Position numbers and translations under genes: made by a program. Positions 46,430 through 58,989 of a stretch of 64,000 bases of DNA are shown one piece after another (within the stretch, counting starts at the first letter, position 1; every line of letters starts with the position of its first letter). The DNA is from Morella rubra (taxonomy: Eukaryota > Streptophyta > Magnoliopsida > Fagales > Myricaceae). The stretch is taken from positions 6,619,007 to 6,683,006 of the forward strand of contig CM025853.1 in the NCBI GenBank assembly GCA_003952965.2. The letters are read 5' to 3'. Under the pieces are notes generated by a model, which saw nothing but the letters and a program-made list of their open reading frames with translations, did not search any database and was not told the origin of the DNA.

Positions 46430-47090
46430 CTTTGGGTGACAAAAAAATTTGTCATCCAAAGTACTAATTTCGTCAGCTAAGGTTTTGGGTGACAAAACTA
46501 AGTTGTCACCCGGTTTGTCACCTAAAGCCGTCAGCCAATGTTTTAGGTGACGATTTTGGTGTTCTGTCACTCAAAACCGTTCGGACGGTATATAACCACG
46601 TCCGAACGGTTTGTGCCATACTGACGAAATTGAAAATCATCATGCCCAGTATAGTCCATCCGTTCGCATGAGCTGTGCGAACGTTCTCTCTATACGTTCG
46701 ACAGCTCATGCGAATGGTTAGTCCAATGTGACGAAATACATTTTGTCACAGAATAAACGTCCGCACGTTGTATAACAACGTCCGAATGATAATGTAAATA
46801 TGTCCGGACGCATTTGTGAAGACGTCCGCACCGTTGTTTCATTATGACGAAATATTTTTTGTCAGCTTCAAACACCGTTCGAACTTTTACAAATGAAGTT
46901 CGGATGCAATTTCTGCAGAACACGTTGGAACGTGTTTTATTACCATGCGAACGGTTTCCTAATAAAAACCGTGTGCATGCTAGAAATATCGTTCGGACGG
47001 AGTAAGGGTTCGGACTTGTTTTGTAAGCGTGCGCACGTTACAACGTTCGAACGACTTTTGTTAGCGTTCGAACCGTTTTCCACATATTTG
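46430..47090. repeat. E2 subterminal repeat region
   Basis: Dense GTCCGAACGG / CCGTTCGGACGG / ACGTTCGAACG and TTTGTCACCTAAAG-type units occur in both orientations, closely matching 1019-1615 of E1 but better preserved. Confidence 0.8.
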
Positions 47091-47249
47091 AATTAATTTA
47101 ATTAAAATTTTAAAAATAATTTACAAATAATATAAATAAAAATATATTCAATACTCGTAGTATAATAAAATATCTACAAATATGTAATCGTCATTAAAAG
47201 TAAATAATGCATAAAATAAGTACTGACAAAGTAGTGAAAATACATAAAT

Positions 47250-48525
47250 CTACCCAAACGGAGATTGCAACTGTCTGATCTGCTCCATCAGCTGCTCACA
47301 CATCTGCTCCGCCATTAGTTGCATCCTCCGTTCTTGTTGTTCCACTAGGTTCCTTTGTTGTTCCTGCATCATCTTCTGATGCTCTTCGTCTTTTTTCCGT
47401 TGCTGCTTGCCATCATCTGCATCAGCTCTTCGTCTTTCTTCCGTTGCTGCTCCTCTATCATCTGTAGATGCTCTCGCATCGTTTGCTCCATATCTGACGC
47501 TTGACCAGAAGCGCTTCATATTCCATCTGTCTAGCCCTCATCTCCTCAATCTCTAATCTGGCCTCCTCCAATCTCCGGACAAATCAACGACGCTGCTGAT
47601 GAAGATGATCCAACAGACCGTACTGAACGGCCTAAACCTCGCACGTAACCCGCTTTCATCCCCAACACCTCAGCGAAAATCTCCACTTCGGTGTATGACT
47701 TTCCCTCTGACTCGTGCTGCAACTGTAACGCCTCCATTTTTTCCTACAAAATTAAAAAATAAGATAAAATTAGCATATATGAAACATAAATGCATACGAA
47801 TGCATCATTAAATCTAACGTTACAACTTACAAAATTTTCTCGTGCATCTTCTGATGTCCACATGCCATCCTTATTAGTATGTGTCTTTTTATACAGCAAC
47901 GCAGGACTAATCTCATCAGATTCTGGATTTTTCTGTACATCAAAAGAAATATAGAACGTGCATATTAAAATACCTAAGTCATTTATTTAAATAATAAATA
48001 ATAAAAATGTAAATTTATTACTTACTAACAACGCTCTCGCGCGTTGGAAAGACCTCGCTCCAGATGTGTGTACAATCTTCAGCTTAGCTCTATTCTCCTT
48101 GTTGATTGCACTCCTCTGCATTGTACATTTACAGTTGTTACCACAATTAATAATAAAATAAAATAAATGTTCAGGACGAATAAAAATGTTTAACCTGAAA
48201 TTCCTCGCTCGCGAATAAATCACAGACACGAGTCCATTCTTCCTTGTTCATATCGGGATACGGGTGTTCTAACGCCTCTTCTTTGGAATTGAACACCGAG
48301 TAATGCTGGAACATTCTATTTTTGTGCGTCCTGTACGCTGTGTTCATCGTAGACGTCACAGTTATGCGATCCTCGGTTCGTCGTAATCTAGTTGGAAGTC
48401 ATCCTTAACATATATAACAGTTAGTACATATAAAAGTTTCAACAATTAAAATTTAATGAACTTAAAATAACCTCGTCGGGACCTCCTTCCACTTACTCGT
48501 CTCAAATGGGACATGTTGTCGAACG
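47250..48525 (-). pseudogene. E2 second gene: plant transposase (Ptta/En/Spm family-like)
   Basis: Read on the minus strand, pieces appear in order: SKWKEVP near 48480, HYSVFNSKEEALEHPYPDMN (48290), NKENRAKLKIVHTSGARSF (48115), ALLYKKTHTNKDGMWTSEDA (47880), SYTEVEIFAEVLGMKAGYV (47700), and a glutamine/glutamate-rich coiled coil (47519-47253) ending in QLQSPFG and a stop at 47250-47252. AT-rich gaps with GTAA and TAG borders between the pieces look like introns. NKENRAK...HTSG is the family's signature block. Upstream, 48525-48780 carries more of the N-terminus (LTIHIPDGRTGGDDKAS). At least two frame changes are needed, so the gene is dead. Confidence 0.75.
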
Positions 48526-49015
48526 AGCGCACCAATATGACTCGAGAGCATTGAGGACGCCTTGTCATCGCCACCCGTACGTCCATCAGGGATATGGATA
48601 GTCAGCTTTCCTCGGTGCGAGCCTTGAGTAAGGCAATCCACACGTACTACCTCGAACGTGTTTAATTCCGGACGTCGCTACAAATGAAGAACAATAAATT
48701 TAAAAGTCATAATATTTAATCAAGATTGACGGGGTAAGATACTTACACGCACAACTACTTTGGGTGCCTACTGGACTGGCTGTGGTAGGGGACGGTAATT
48801 CGTTCCTATCCCTAAGTGAAGGACCCGACACTGCTAGTCTACCGGACTACTCTCAGCACGAACTGATGAATCGCACGAAGGCGTTTCCCTGCTGGCATGA
48901 CGTCGTCCTGTGACCAAATAAATCAATATTAGAGAAAAAAAAAAGACAATGAATTATGTTACCCAAAATGAATATAAAATAGAAACGCAAAGTAAATCGA
49001 AACGATAAAGTTACT

Positions 49016-51951
49016 TTAGTCCTCGGAGTCATATTCTTCAGAATCACTACAATCTTCACTGAACGATTTGAGGAATCATCACTTCCTTCTACTTCACGCT
49101 GTTGTGGAACACCATCATCGGTTACCGGCACATAAGGGTCAATGTCATTTCTAGTCAATGGGATCATATCAAATGAGCTAAAGTCCACAAAAAGCTCAAT
49201 AGACTCATTCTCCTGTATGCTTCACGGTTTGACGGTCCTTCTCCATCTTCACTAGCTTCCTCCTCAATAGGTGGAATATCATACGTGTTTCTAGGGTAAT
49301 CTTTTGAACAATCTTCCAGTGACCGCCCAACTTCATATCATCGATATAAAATACTTGATTCCCCTGAGAAGCTAGCACAAACGGGTCATCTTTGTACCAC
49401 TTTCGGGATATGTTAATACTAACAAACCGACCACTTTTATCAAGACCTAAGTTTTGAGTACTCAAGTCAAACCAGTCACATTTGAGTAAATAAACTAAAT
49501 TCCCCGCAAATAATGCAACACGTAAATATCCACGACCTGGCATAAAAATCAACATCTTCCCCATCATGGTCCCCCGAACAACCACACCACTATTCTGAGT
49601 GTTACGAAACTGTTCACGAAAGACGTGTGAAACCTAACTCCATTCACTACACACCAGAATAACAAAGTGCCCGCTGATCCGGACCAGATGCTAATGCATA
49701 CAAATCATCTGACACCGAGCCTGGATTTTCATTGCGCATAGTTTGAATCTAAAATACTAAACACGTGTTAAGTTTGAATCTAAAAAATAAAATCAATTAA
49801 AATTAAACATATAATAGAGATAAAATTAAATAAATACCCGATTTCTAAACCATAACGAAATCCTTCTTCGTGCCTCCTATCAACATTTATTGGTGATTGT
49901 CTCCTCATCTCTTCCAAGTGCTCGCTATAAAGAATAAGATATTTTATAATAAATTAAAATATAATGAACTGATAAGTGATTAAATGAGAAAATATTCTTA
50001 TAAGCGCTTACTCTATATGTTGGCTGATTTCTGAACAGTTGTTGAGTACGTACCACTGCGCTTTTGTAAATTCCTTTCTATTCAAATCTTGACCCTTACC
50101 AGCTCTAGTCGAACACTTGAGTAAACATAGAAAAATGACAACTTCGATCATCCATGTCGCATAATTCCGGTCTTTTCTATTAAATCTCGTCTCAACCGTA
50201 CCAAGATACATTGAGCAAAATGTTAGACATTCATTTAACATTCTTCTGCTATGGAGCCCTCACACTGTGCTTGTCCTTCGTCTTACCATCGACTTCATCA
50301 AAGTTCCCAACACATTGTCACAAATATTCTTCTCTATGTGCATGATGTCCAAATTATGTCAAAGTTTCAAATCTAACCAGTACGGCAACTCAAATAATAT
50401 GCTACGCTTCGTCCAACTTAACTCATTCTTAGCCCGTTTTCTCTTCTTTTGAGTCTTCCCAAACGAACATAAGGTACCGATTCAAGTTGTTGAAGTATCT
50501 CCTCTCCAGTGACTTCTTCAGGCGCTGCTCTAAACTCTTTTTTCCCATCAAATATGTCGACATCATGCCTCCACCCATGCGTCACAGGCAAATACCGCGA
50601 TGTCCCAAAAAACAATGTTTGCCCCCATGTTTCAACCAAAACGACATTGTGTTCGCATTGCAATTAAGGCATGCTAACTGTCCTTTCGTACTCCAACCCG
50701 AGAGATTACCATAAGCCAAAAAATCGTTTATTGTCCAAAGCAAAGCAGCATGTAACTTGAATGGACTTGACACGGCTGCGTCGTAGGTCTGCACTCCATT
50801 TTCTCACAACTCCTTCAACTCATCTATCAATGGCTGCAAGTAGACGTCGATATCATTCCCGGACTTCTTGGACCCGAATAAGCAACGACAACATGAAAGC
50901 AAATTGTATGGAATTAGTACCACTGGCCATATACTATACGATAAGCTCATGTTGCCAAACGGATTGAACCCATCAGATGCCAAACCCAATCGGACATTCC
51001 GAGATTTCCGACAAACCATTCATACTTCTTATCGAGGTCTTTCCATACCCAGAGTCTGCAGGATGCCTCATCACCCCATCTTCAATCACACGCTTCTCTT
51101 GGTGCCATCGCATATCCGTTGCCGTTTGCCTTGACCGAAACAATCTCTGCAACCTCGGTTTCAAGGGAAAATGCAGTAGCACTTTTTGAGGAACCTTTGA
51201 TTGGGTATTCTGACTGTACTTCCACCTCGATGCCCCACAAACCGGACACTCTTGTAACTCATTGTACTCCTTCCAAAATAATACACAATCATTTAAGCAC
51301 GCATGTATGTTATCGTAGCTAAAGCCTAAATTCTTTCTTAACTTTTTCGCCTCATAATAAGATTTAGGAAGTGTCTCCCCCTCCGGCAGCACATCTTTTA
51401 TTAAGCCCAACACATCTTCAAACGCCTTTAAGTCAAATTATTCTCGACTTCACATGAAGTAACCTAACAACGAAAGACAACTTCGAGTACTTCTTACACC
51501 CGGGATACAACTCTCGCTCAGCATCTGCCCATAACTTGGTATACTCGAAAATCCCGACTCGACTGTTTCAGGACCTAGCATATTTTCACCAGCGTTCTCA
51601 TCAACCCCTCCTCCTCAAAATCTTCTAACATGTCTCTCATATCATCATTTATGTTTCCCCCAGAGTCTTCACTACAAGGTTCAGGTTCTAAAGTCACTAC
51701 CCAGTTAGAAACTTCTGAAATTGACTCTCCATGAAATACCCATGAGTGTAACTCTGGTCAAACCCAATTATGAATAAATGATCCTCCATCTCGTCCACAC
51801 GTTGGAACAACACATTTTTACATTTCTTACATGGACATCTTATTGTCCCCGACTATCTGCATAACTACGGGCAACACTCATAAAATCCGAACACCATCAC
51901 TATACTTCGCACTTTTAGTCTATCAGCCTCATAAATCTAGCTCTTATCCAT
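49016..51951 (-). pseudogene. E2 TNP2-type CACTA transposase, most complete copy
   Basis: The start codon is at 51951; a stop follows at codon 5 and further frame changes occur. In order: the N-terminal associated domain (WVFHGESI near 51740), the TNP2 domain (MLGLIKDVLPEGETLPKSYY at 51413, CPVCGASRWKYSQ, LGLASDGFNPFGNMSLSYS, GNDIDVYLQPLIDELKEL, HDVDIFDGKKEF), a DUF4218-like part (NECLTFCSMYLGTVETRFN near 50235), a DUF4216-like part (VALFAGNLVYLLKCDWFDL, VFYIDDMKLGGHWKIVQKI near 49585-49290), and a short acidic end (NDIDPYVPVTDDGVPQQ) with a stop at 49016-49018. It matches the full domain order of plant CACTA transposases but is not translatable. Confidence 0.88.
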
Positions 51952-52303
51952 ATTGTTCCTTCAAAGAGAAAATACAAACAATAATGCAAACAATGATGAT
52001 GACATTCATACTCAACTCCAATTTCTTCAGGTGATAGGTCCTATCCCATTCAAGTTTATAATATCATATACTGCACGTAATTGACCCGACCATTGTGACC
52101 GATGCTTAGAAATTTGACAGCATTTCTCCTCAGTCCCCAGATACACGCCTACAATATTGAGCATAAACACCCACCATTTAAGGCAAGTGTATAAGCTCAA
52201 TGCTGAATGTGTATCCGAAGGACAAAAGGAGATTTGCATCGAAATTTCTAAACACAATGTCACAATAGCAGATTACACATTACGCATATTGTAAACTCAA
52301 ACT

Positions 52304-52365
52304 GTCCATAACGTGGACAATTCAAGAATTAAACCGAGTTCGTTATCGAACTCCGTGTAATTCTT
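52304..52365 (-). repeat. Stem-loop pair upstream of E2 TNP2
   Basis: 52324-52365 forms arms AAGAATTACAC / (inverse) with inner GAGTTCG-TTAT-CGAACTC. The adjoining GTCCA-TAACG-TGGAC (52304-52318) is a perfect 5-bp stem. The distance to the TNP2 start is about 373 bp. Confidence 0.8.
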
Positions 52366-52969
52366 AAAGGGGGGGCTAAGGCTACTAAATGAATGCAAGA
52401 ACATAAAAGCTAAAAACCGTTTGGACGTAATCTAAACCGTCCGCACAATCCATAAGCGTTCGGATGCTTTTTGCAAAAGCTTTCGAACTAAAAAAATGAA
52501 TCTGGACGGACATAATCCGTCCGGACTGCAATTGTCGAACAAGACAGTTCTTCCACGCACAGACTCCATTTTCACTACAAATTCTTTCCAAAATCACCTC
52601 AAATCACAAACACTACAATATAAACACATCACAACCAAGCATAAACTCAATTGCTATCATTTTAGACCCAAAAATTTTGAAAAACACATGCTTTTATATC
52701 CTAAAAGCTATGCTTTTCATCCTAAAACAATTCAATTTAGAACCCACTAACCTCAAATACAATCCAATATCAAATTCCAAATGAGTTGCTCTTCCACACC
52801 CGATTCAATGCGGTTGGACGCTCAAAATCAGCTCTCCTCTTCTCCTCTTGCTCAAATCTTTCGTTTTCTAAGTGTTTCCCATTTTTCCTCCCCTGTCTGT
52901 GATTCTAAAACTTTGAATGATGATTGAATAAGTTCGGATGCTGACGTGTATTAGTTTTCGAGGGAATTG

Positions 52970-53225
52970 TTGCCGCCTAAAATTTTCGCACCGTCCGAAC
53001 CACTTCAAACTATCCAACGCTATCTTTGGTCTCGTTTTAGTAATCCTCAAACGACAGTGTCTGGTCAAAACACAAAATCCGGACTCGAATAATACGTCCG
53101 AACGATATCTTACATTGCAGACGTCGTTTGGAAATCCCCAAACGACAGCGTCTAAATAAAAGGATCGTAAACGAAATCGTCCCGACCGTATAATAAACCC
53201 TACGAACGGTTTCAAAGTCGTTCGA
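52970..53225. repeat. E2 motif-rich spacer between accessory ORF and TNP2
   Basis: CCGTCCGAACC, CGTCCGAACGATATC, GACCGTATAATAAACCC and CGAACGGTTTC-type units match 7580-7980 of E1. Confidence 0.6.
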
Positions 53226-53519
53226 ATAGGTTTTGACGAACTTTTATTATTTGTTCTAATAACAATTCATATTGTATTAAGTTCTAATAACAATTATAAC
53301 ATAACTGAGATAACATAAATATATCAAATATTGTCAAAACATAATATAAACAAAATAACATCAAATAAATACAAATCGATGTCCTAAAAAAAATAAAAAT
53401 AAATAACATCATAATAAAGCTACAGGTCATCATCGTCATCATCCGTGATTTTTAGAACATCACGGATTTGACTAAGGTGCTCCTCTATATGCACGACCCG
53501 CTGAGTCAATCCAAATAAG

Positions 53520-53787
53520 TCAGCACTGGTTGCCGCTTTCCTCATGGCCTCCTGAACCACAGTGATCTCCTTCTTTCACCCAGAGTCCATGTTCCATGAC
53601 CTTTTGCTCCAAAGTTGTCAGCCGACAACTGATATCACTGACCATCTTATGGGTGGGCCGCAAGACCGATTGCATTTGCTCAGTCAGCTGCGTCATCATG
53701 TCGTCCATCCAACCCGGTCGCTGTGCCCCAAATCCCTGGGTCGAGCTCTACCCAGGATCCTGCTGCTCCCCAACCTCCTCAAGCTGC
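53520..53787 (-). pseudogene. Accessory ORF of E2, 3' part only
   Basis: The minus strand encodes MDDMMTQLTEQMQSVLR, MVSDISCRLTTLEQKVMEHG and then stops or changes frame. Upstream of the ATG the similarity to E1 continues to about 53787 and then ends where E2 is cut off. The residues closely match 8619-8470 of E1, which confirms that the accessory ORF is a shared part of this family. Confidence 0.65.
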
Positions 53788-55132
53788 TCGGCGTGTCTGA
53801 GCAATCAATTTGGAGAGCGTTGACTTGATTTTATGAAAAGTAAAAATAAATGAAAAACAAAAAGCAAAGAGGAAAAAAACTTTTAATTCCCAACAACGGC
53901 AAGAAACCAAAATGCATGCCAACCTTATATATATGGAATAAATTATAATATAGCGCTACATGTAAATCTTTTGCCATCCAACCTATTTTCTGAGCACTAG
54001 AATCCAGCTGCATTCAGCTGCTTATGCTATATAAGGCAAAGGTTATTTTTTTTTAGCCATCAAAAAACCAAAATACGTAGAGTCTCTTTTCCATCTCTCT
54101 ATTCTGTAAGGAGGTTGGCCAAACCTCGAATTTGGCCATTTCTGTTGTTGTATTTCCAGTGAACTTCAATACAATTCTAATTTCCCGTATTATTCTCTAC
54201 TGCAATTACACTGTCCAAAGCCGACTGCTACAAATTTCTTTTTGTCTCACTGAACAATTTACTTCAAATTGACTTCCACGTATGATACTAGCCAATAGAA
54301 GTAATTCCTCTACTTATCCTTACTAAAACTTTAGCCTGCCCAACAAAAGACCAAATAATTATGGTCTTACATAATCCAATATCCATTCGAATCACAATGT
54401 AAATGGTGCAAAATCTGTGAATGTTTTTTTTTCCCCTTTTGTTTTTTAAATTTCAAAGCAATAAAAAAAGATTTTAATTTTTTGTTGCCGTGTCACCCAA
54501 ATGGCCTCTCTTTCCTCTTCCATATCCCTTCTTGTATGTTCTTTTTCCTTTCCCTCATCCAGTTGTTAGGGTCTACGAACCAAAGGGCTATTTAGCATAC
54601 CATATTTCCCCGCACGGGGAGGGTTTATTGTTGTAGAAGAATTGAAGACCTGGTTGTAACAAAACGAGTACAACCCATTACATGTATAACGGTATTTAGG
54701 TCGCCTAGGCTCCTATTTAGAACACTTGTCAGCAACAGTCCAGAGTATTAGTAAGGCAAATCTCTAGTCGCAAGTCATCTATATGTATTCTATTTTCCCA
54801 AATCAGATAAGAAAAACCAAGATAAAGAAAAAAGAATTGAACAAAACAAGCAAGGTGAAAATAGACGAAACAAAGCCATTGTACAGTCGCAAGTCAGCTA
54901 TATGTATTCCATTTTCCCAAATCTCTTGTCGCAAGTCAGCTCTAAGATGCCAACCCCATGTAGAACTTATCCCAATTGCCAACAACTGAACTAAACAAAG
55001 CTAAGAAAATAGTCGAAACAAAGCCAAGAAAATAGCAAACATTTAGCTTCAATCCATCGCATATTCTCAAACGGGTGACCCATTGTACAGAACAAAAAAC
55101 AAAATAACAGGCAAATAAAATCAAAAGCTTAC
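53788..55132. other. Gene-free flank right of E2
   Basis: No coding region is supported. A direct repeat is present: AGTCGCAAGTCATCTATATG followed by TATTCTATTTTCCCAAATC (54767-54805) recurs at 54886-54922, with a partial third copy from 54926. AT-rich elsewhere. Confidence 0.5.
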
Positions 55133-55486
55133 TTGATAGTTCTTTCCCCTTTGTTTTTTCCGGAATTACAGCAACCAAGAGCTCACCACCGACTACAAAC
55201 TGAAATGGGTATATAATCGTTCAAAAGTTTGATTTTTTAAATCTATGAGAAGAAATATTCAAAAAATATATAGAATGGAAGTCAGTAGCAGTTCACTTAC
55301 CAAGGTTTTTGCTCCAAAAATATGCTCTTCAGTGGAGATGGAAGACTCAAGCCGGAGTTTACAGCTGACGGCGAGAGTTCTGGCGCATTTTCTCCTTCGT
55401 CTCAGGTGAGATGGACTGTGCTTTTCAGTAATCCAGCAAACCCATCTCATTTTTTTTTGTCTTCCCGGCAATTTCATTCGAACCAA
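55133..55486 (-). pseudogene. Two-exon gene fragment of unknown family
   Basis: Exon 1 is 55486-55301 and exon 2 is 55199-55133 on the minus strand. Exon 1 opens MVRMKLPGRQKKMRWVCW and contains HLRRRRKCARTLAVSCKLR; it ends ACCTTG|GTAAGT. Exon 2 follows CCCATTTCAG| and reads on in frame as FVVGGELLVAVIPEKTKGK to CTATCAA|GTAAGC. Both junctions match plant consensus well and the frame is kept, so these look like real exons. No further exon was found in the next kilobase and the family is not recognised. It lies next to TTCGAAC-type transposon repeats, so capture by a transposon is possible. Confidence 0.4.
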
Positions 55487-55920
55487 CTCTAACTTCCGTT
55501 TTAACTATGAATTCATGTTAAACGGTGCGTTTAGAAACATGTTAAACGAACCTGAGCAACCTCGTTCGAATGGAACATTTCGTTCGAACACCAATGCAAT
55601 TCAGTTAAATGGTGCGCTTAAGCAATGAAATGAAACTGTGCGTGATACTGTCGTTCGAACCATACACATCCATTCGAACGGAAATGCTATTAATTTAAAC
55701 ACTGTGTTTGAGCAATTAAGTTAAATGGTGCGTTTAAGCAATTAAGTGAAATGGTGCGTGAGACGCCCGTTCGAATGATTAAGTTGTTCAAACGTGAATA
55801 TTAATTACTTTATATGCTGCGTTTGAGCAACTAAGTTAAACGGTTTAGCAATTAAGTTAAACGGTGTGTTGTACTTTCATTCAACCGACACGTATCCTTT
55901 CAAACGCAGACATGTGAACT
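55480..55920. repeat. Imperfect repeats with GTTCGAAC and TTAAACGGTGCG units
   Basis: A phrase of the GCAATTAAGTTAAACGGTGCGT type recurs about six times, mixed with CATTCGAACGG / CGTTCGAAC units. It resembles the subterminal regions of the element at 35174-37984. Confidence 0.6.
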
Positions 55921-56977
55921 TATTAAATCCGTATAGTGCTAAGTTAAATCTAAGTTAAATTTTTGCAATGATAAAATCATGTTTAATTTACTTATATTAA
56001 ACTAAGTTCTTGTATTAATATAGAATTTATATTTCGTTTAACAAATATAGTAGATTTAAATATTAAAGTTAAAAAATATAGTGATTTAAATATGAAAAAT
56101 TAAAAAAATATTAATATAGTGGCATTGTTTTTAGTCATATATATATATTTATATATAGTAAATCTATACATTTATGCTCCCAAGAAGTTTACTATATATA
56201 ATGAATATAAAATATTTTTCTTTCCAAATTTTTCATAGACTAATGTAGTGGATTTAAATATTGCAATTATACAATCAATGTATAATAAGACAAAAAAAAT
56301 AAAGAAGCTCCATTTAAGTATTTTCCTACAACAATAAGAAAAAAAAAAAAAAAAAAAACAAGATTTGCATAAGAAGAAAAATTTGGCAAATTTGTGCTAT
56401 TTTGAGAGAGGGTGAAATGATGTCTCATGGTCGATTCTATGCGTATGTTTGCGTTAGAATGACACATCAAAAAAATGGGCAGCAAAAAAAGGCGCTTAAA
56501 TATTGTTTGAACTATTTTTTTTCACTCGTTCGAACGGTTTGTTTTCTATTTGAACAACATCCTTAGTTTTGATTAACATTCTAATGGTTATTGGAACTAT
56601 GTTTAAACGGTTTATTATAAATGAAGTAGCATCATTTTATTACTTTTGATGTTCGAGTGGTTATTGAGATGTTCGAACATTTATGTGAATAAATTAAATA
56701 AAACTTACATAATATGTAATTAAATTATAAGTATAATTTTATAAACTATGGACGTACTATAGCACATGTGTAGGACAATGAAAATATTTTTTGTACTCAC
56801 TTATGTATAAGTATAATAAACACATGCGTAAGTATGATATACAATATATGTATTAATTCTTGAGTGTAAAGTGTTAAGTATTAAGTATGAATATTTTATT
56901 TGTACATCACAACGTCTAAGTAATTACAAACTAACTAACACATCTATGAGAGTCAGAAAGTTATTATTACTACATAT

Positions 56978-57285
56978 TAAATAATATACATAAGGTACTA
57001 TATGTTACATAATATGTATAAATACTATATATTAAATAATATGCATAAAGTATTATATGTCAAATAACATGTGTAAGATATTATATGTTAAATAATATGC
57101 AATAATATGCAGAATGTACTATGTAATAAATAAAATGTAGACTGCAATATATATTAAATAATATGCATAAGGTTCGATACGTTAAATAATATGCACAAGG
57201 TACTATATGTTAAATAATACGTACAAGGTATTATTATGTTAAATAATATGCACAAGATAGTATATATTATATAATATGCATTTAG
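56978..57285. repeat. 28-bp minisatellite, about ten units
   Basis: The unit is AAATAATATGCATAAGGTAC followed by TATATGTT, repeated head to tail with substitutions and small indels. The surrounding 55,920-56,970 is AT-rich and gene-free, with a long A-run at 56339-56358. Confidence 0.75.
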
Positions 57286-57289
57286 TTTG

Positions 57290-58860
57290 AACAAAACGGA
57301 GAGTTCAAACTACAGTCTAGTTTAGATGTTGATAATTTAGTTTGAACAGAACGGAAAGTTCGGACCACTAATTTTACTAGTTCGCACTTTCAATTTTTTT
57401 TTTCCTCGAGATTCCTCTTGCCATGTTAAAGTTCACGTTCTTATATGGAAGTAAACATCAAAACGATGTCGTACTTACTAGTTCAAACTTCTATTTTATT
57501 GGTTTTGACTAGTTTTCCTGAGGTTCGAACTAAGTCACATGAATTATGCACCCAGTTCGAACTTCAAATTTTAATTTTCGCGGGCCTCTTTCGGCCAGGT
57601 TAAAATGAACATTTTAAGTTAAAACTAAAACATCAAAATGAACTAGTTCGAACTGAGGCTACTTGAGTTTGGACCACCCTAATCACATTAATTTGCCATG
57701 ATAGTCATTCCAAGTTCGAACTTATATGTTCTTGTCTGAACTAATGTATATTGAGTTCAGATGTTTATATGTTCTAGTTTGAACATGTATTTCATTTGAC
57801 TTTCATGTAACTGCGCAAAATTTGTTTCCCGACATTTTCAGTCCAAATTGGTATAGGTAAGTGCAAACGACTTTATGTTAGTTCGAACATAACTGTTGTT
57901 AATGCTAACGAATATATGTTAGTGTGAACTATATATTCACATTGGATTACTCATTATGGTAATGTGTGTTAAACTCATTATGCTACTATGATGTACTTAC
58001 CATATTTTTATTACATGTACACTAATGTGTTTTAAATGTTGTCTTCATTTCATGTACCTACTATGTTGTGATCAAATGTACATCAATGAAGTGATGAAGA
58101 TCATTATGCTAACTTGAGGACATTGATAATGAATGTAGCACATGTGAGTTAATGTGTGATAAACTCATTTTATTAGAATGTGTTTAATACAGTTTGATAA
58201 CCCGGTGATATTATGAGCACATTAGTATATATGTGCAAGACGTGTTAAAGAAATGTATGTTAGAGTTGGCAGATTAGTAGTAGGTGTAGCACTTGTGTTA
58301 CTATGTATTACACTCCAAGGTGTTAAGGAGTGCTAACTCAAATTTATGTACCTACCATGTTTTGTTCACGTTATTTTCATCATTAGAAAGTGTTAGTCAA
58401 ATTGTGATTGAACTGTAAATTGCTATGTATTTTTTAAATGATTGTAGTATGTTTAATGTTCGAACTGCTAATATTACGTTCGAACTGGGCCAAATGCAAA
58501 TTACGTCTTCGTAATGTCAAGTGCGAACTAAGTTGAGAAAAGTCCAAACTAAGATATCTACAAATGACGCCATAATGATTAGTTCAGACCAATATATATA
58601 TACACTCTCAACCATATATATGTCAAGTAGGAACATCTATTTCATCTAAGTGGAGGCAAAAAAAAAATATTTTGTTTGAGTTTCGAATGACCTCTCAAAT
58701 ATCATCTCCCGAAATTTTTTAAGTTGGACCATGGATTATGTAAGTGCGAACAAGGTGAGGTAAGTTCGAACATGAACGAATGGGAACCAAACGGTGTCGT
58801 CCAACTTACTAGCTTAGTCTGAACTTAAGTATTCTAGTTCGAGCTGAGAACACAGACTTA
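57290..58860. repeat. Dispersed AGTTCGAACT-type motifs
   Basis: AGTTCGAAC and its variants (AGTTTGAAC, AGTTCAGAC, AGTGCGAAC) appear about every 60-100 bases on both strands up to about 58840, and again near 59410-59500. No gene is seen. The pattern looks like a very long subterminal region of a DNA transposon whose ends I could not find. Confidence 0.55.
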
Positions 58861-58902
58861 AAAAAAAAAAATTAGTAGCTTCGTGCAAACCTATTTGTGC
58901 AG

Positions 58903-58989
58903 GAAGTTGCTGAACAGAAGGTGAACTTTAGGCTGGGCAAGGGAGATTCTAGGGTTGTAGTGACCGTGGAGAACACCGAAGAGAAAATT
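58903..58989 (+). other. Exon-like segment of unknown gene
   Basis: It is preceded by CTATTTGTGCAG| and followed by |GTAAGC, both good splice signals. It is 87 bases (29 codons), open in one frame, with EVAEQKVNFRLGKGDSRVVV and then VTVENTEEKI. Its GC content is higher than the flanks. A possible later donor is GAG|GTATGT at 59144. The family is not recognised. Confidence 0.35.

Larger units (their letters stand above)
46412..53787 (-). mobile_element. CACTA transposon E2, truncated
   Basis: The left end is CACTACAAGAAAAAAATACTT, preceded by AAT. From there the element is collinear with E1: subterminal repeats, second gene, TNP2, stem-loop pair, spacer and the end of the accessory ORF. Homology with E1 stops at about 53787 inside the accessory ORF, and no second CACTA terminus is seen, so roughly the last 4 kb known from E1 is absent. 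E2 lacks the solo LTR and the MITE of E1 and retains the central TNP2 region that E1 has lost. All genes carry stops or frameshifts. Confidence 0.88.

Noticed and set aside
56978..57285. CRISPR-like repeat array
   Set aside because: The units are contiguous with no spacers, AT-rich and diverged, and the DNA is eukaryotic.
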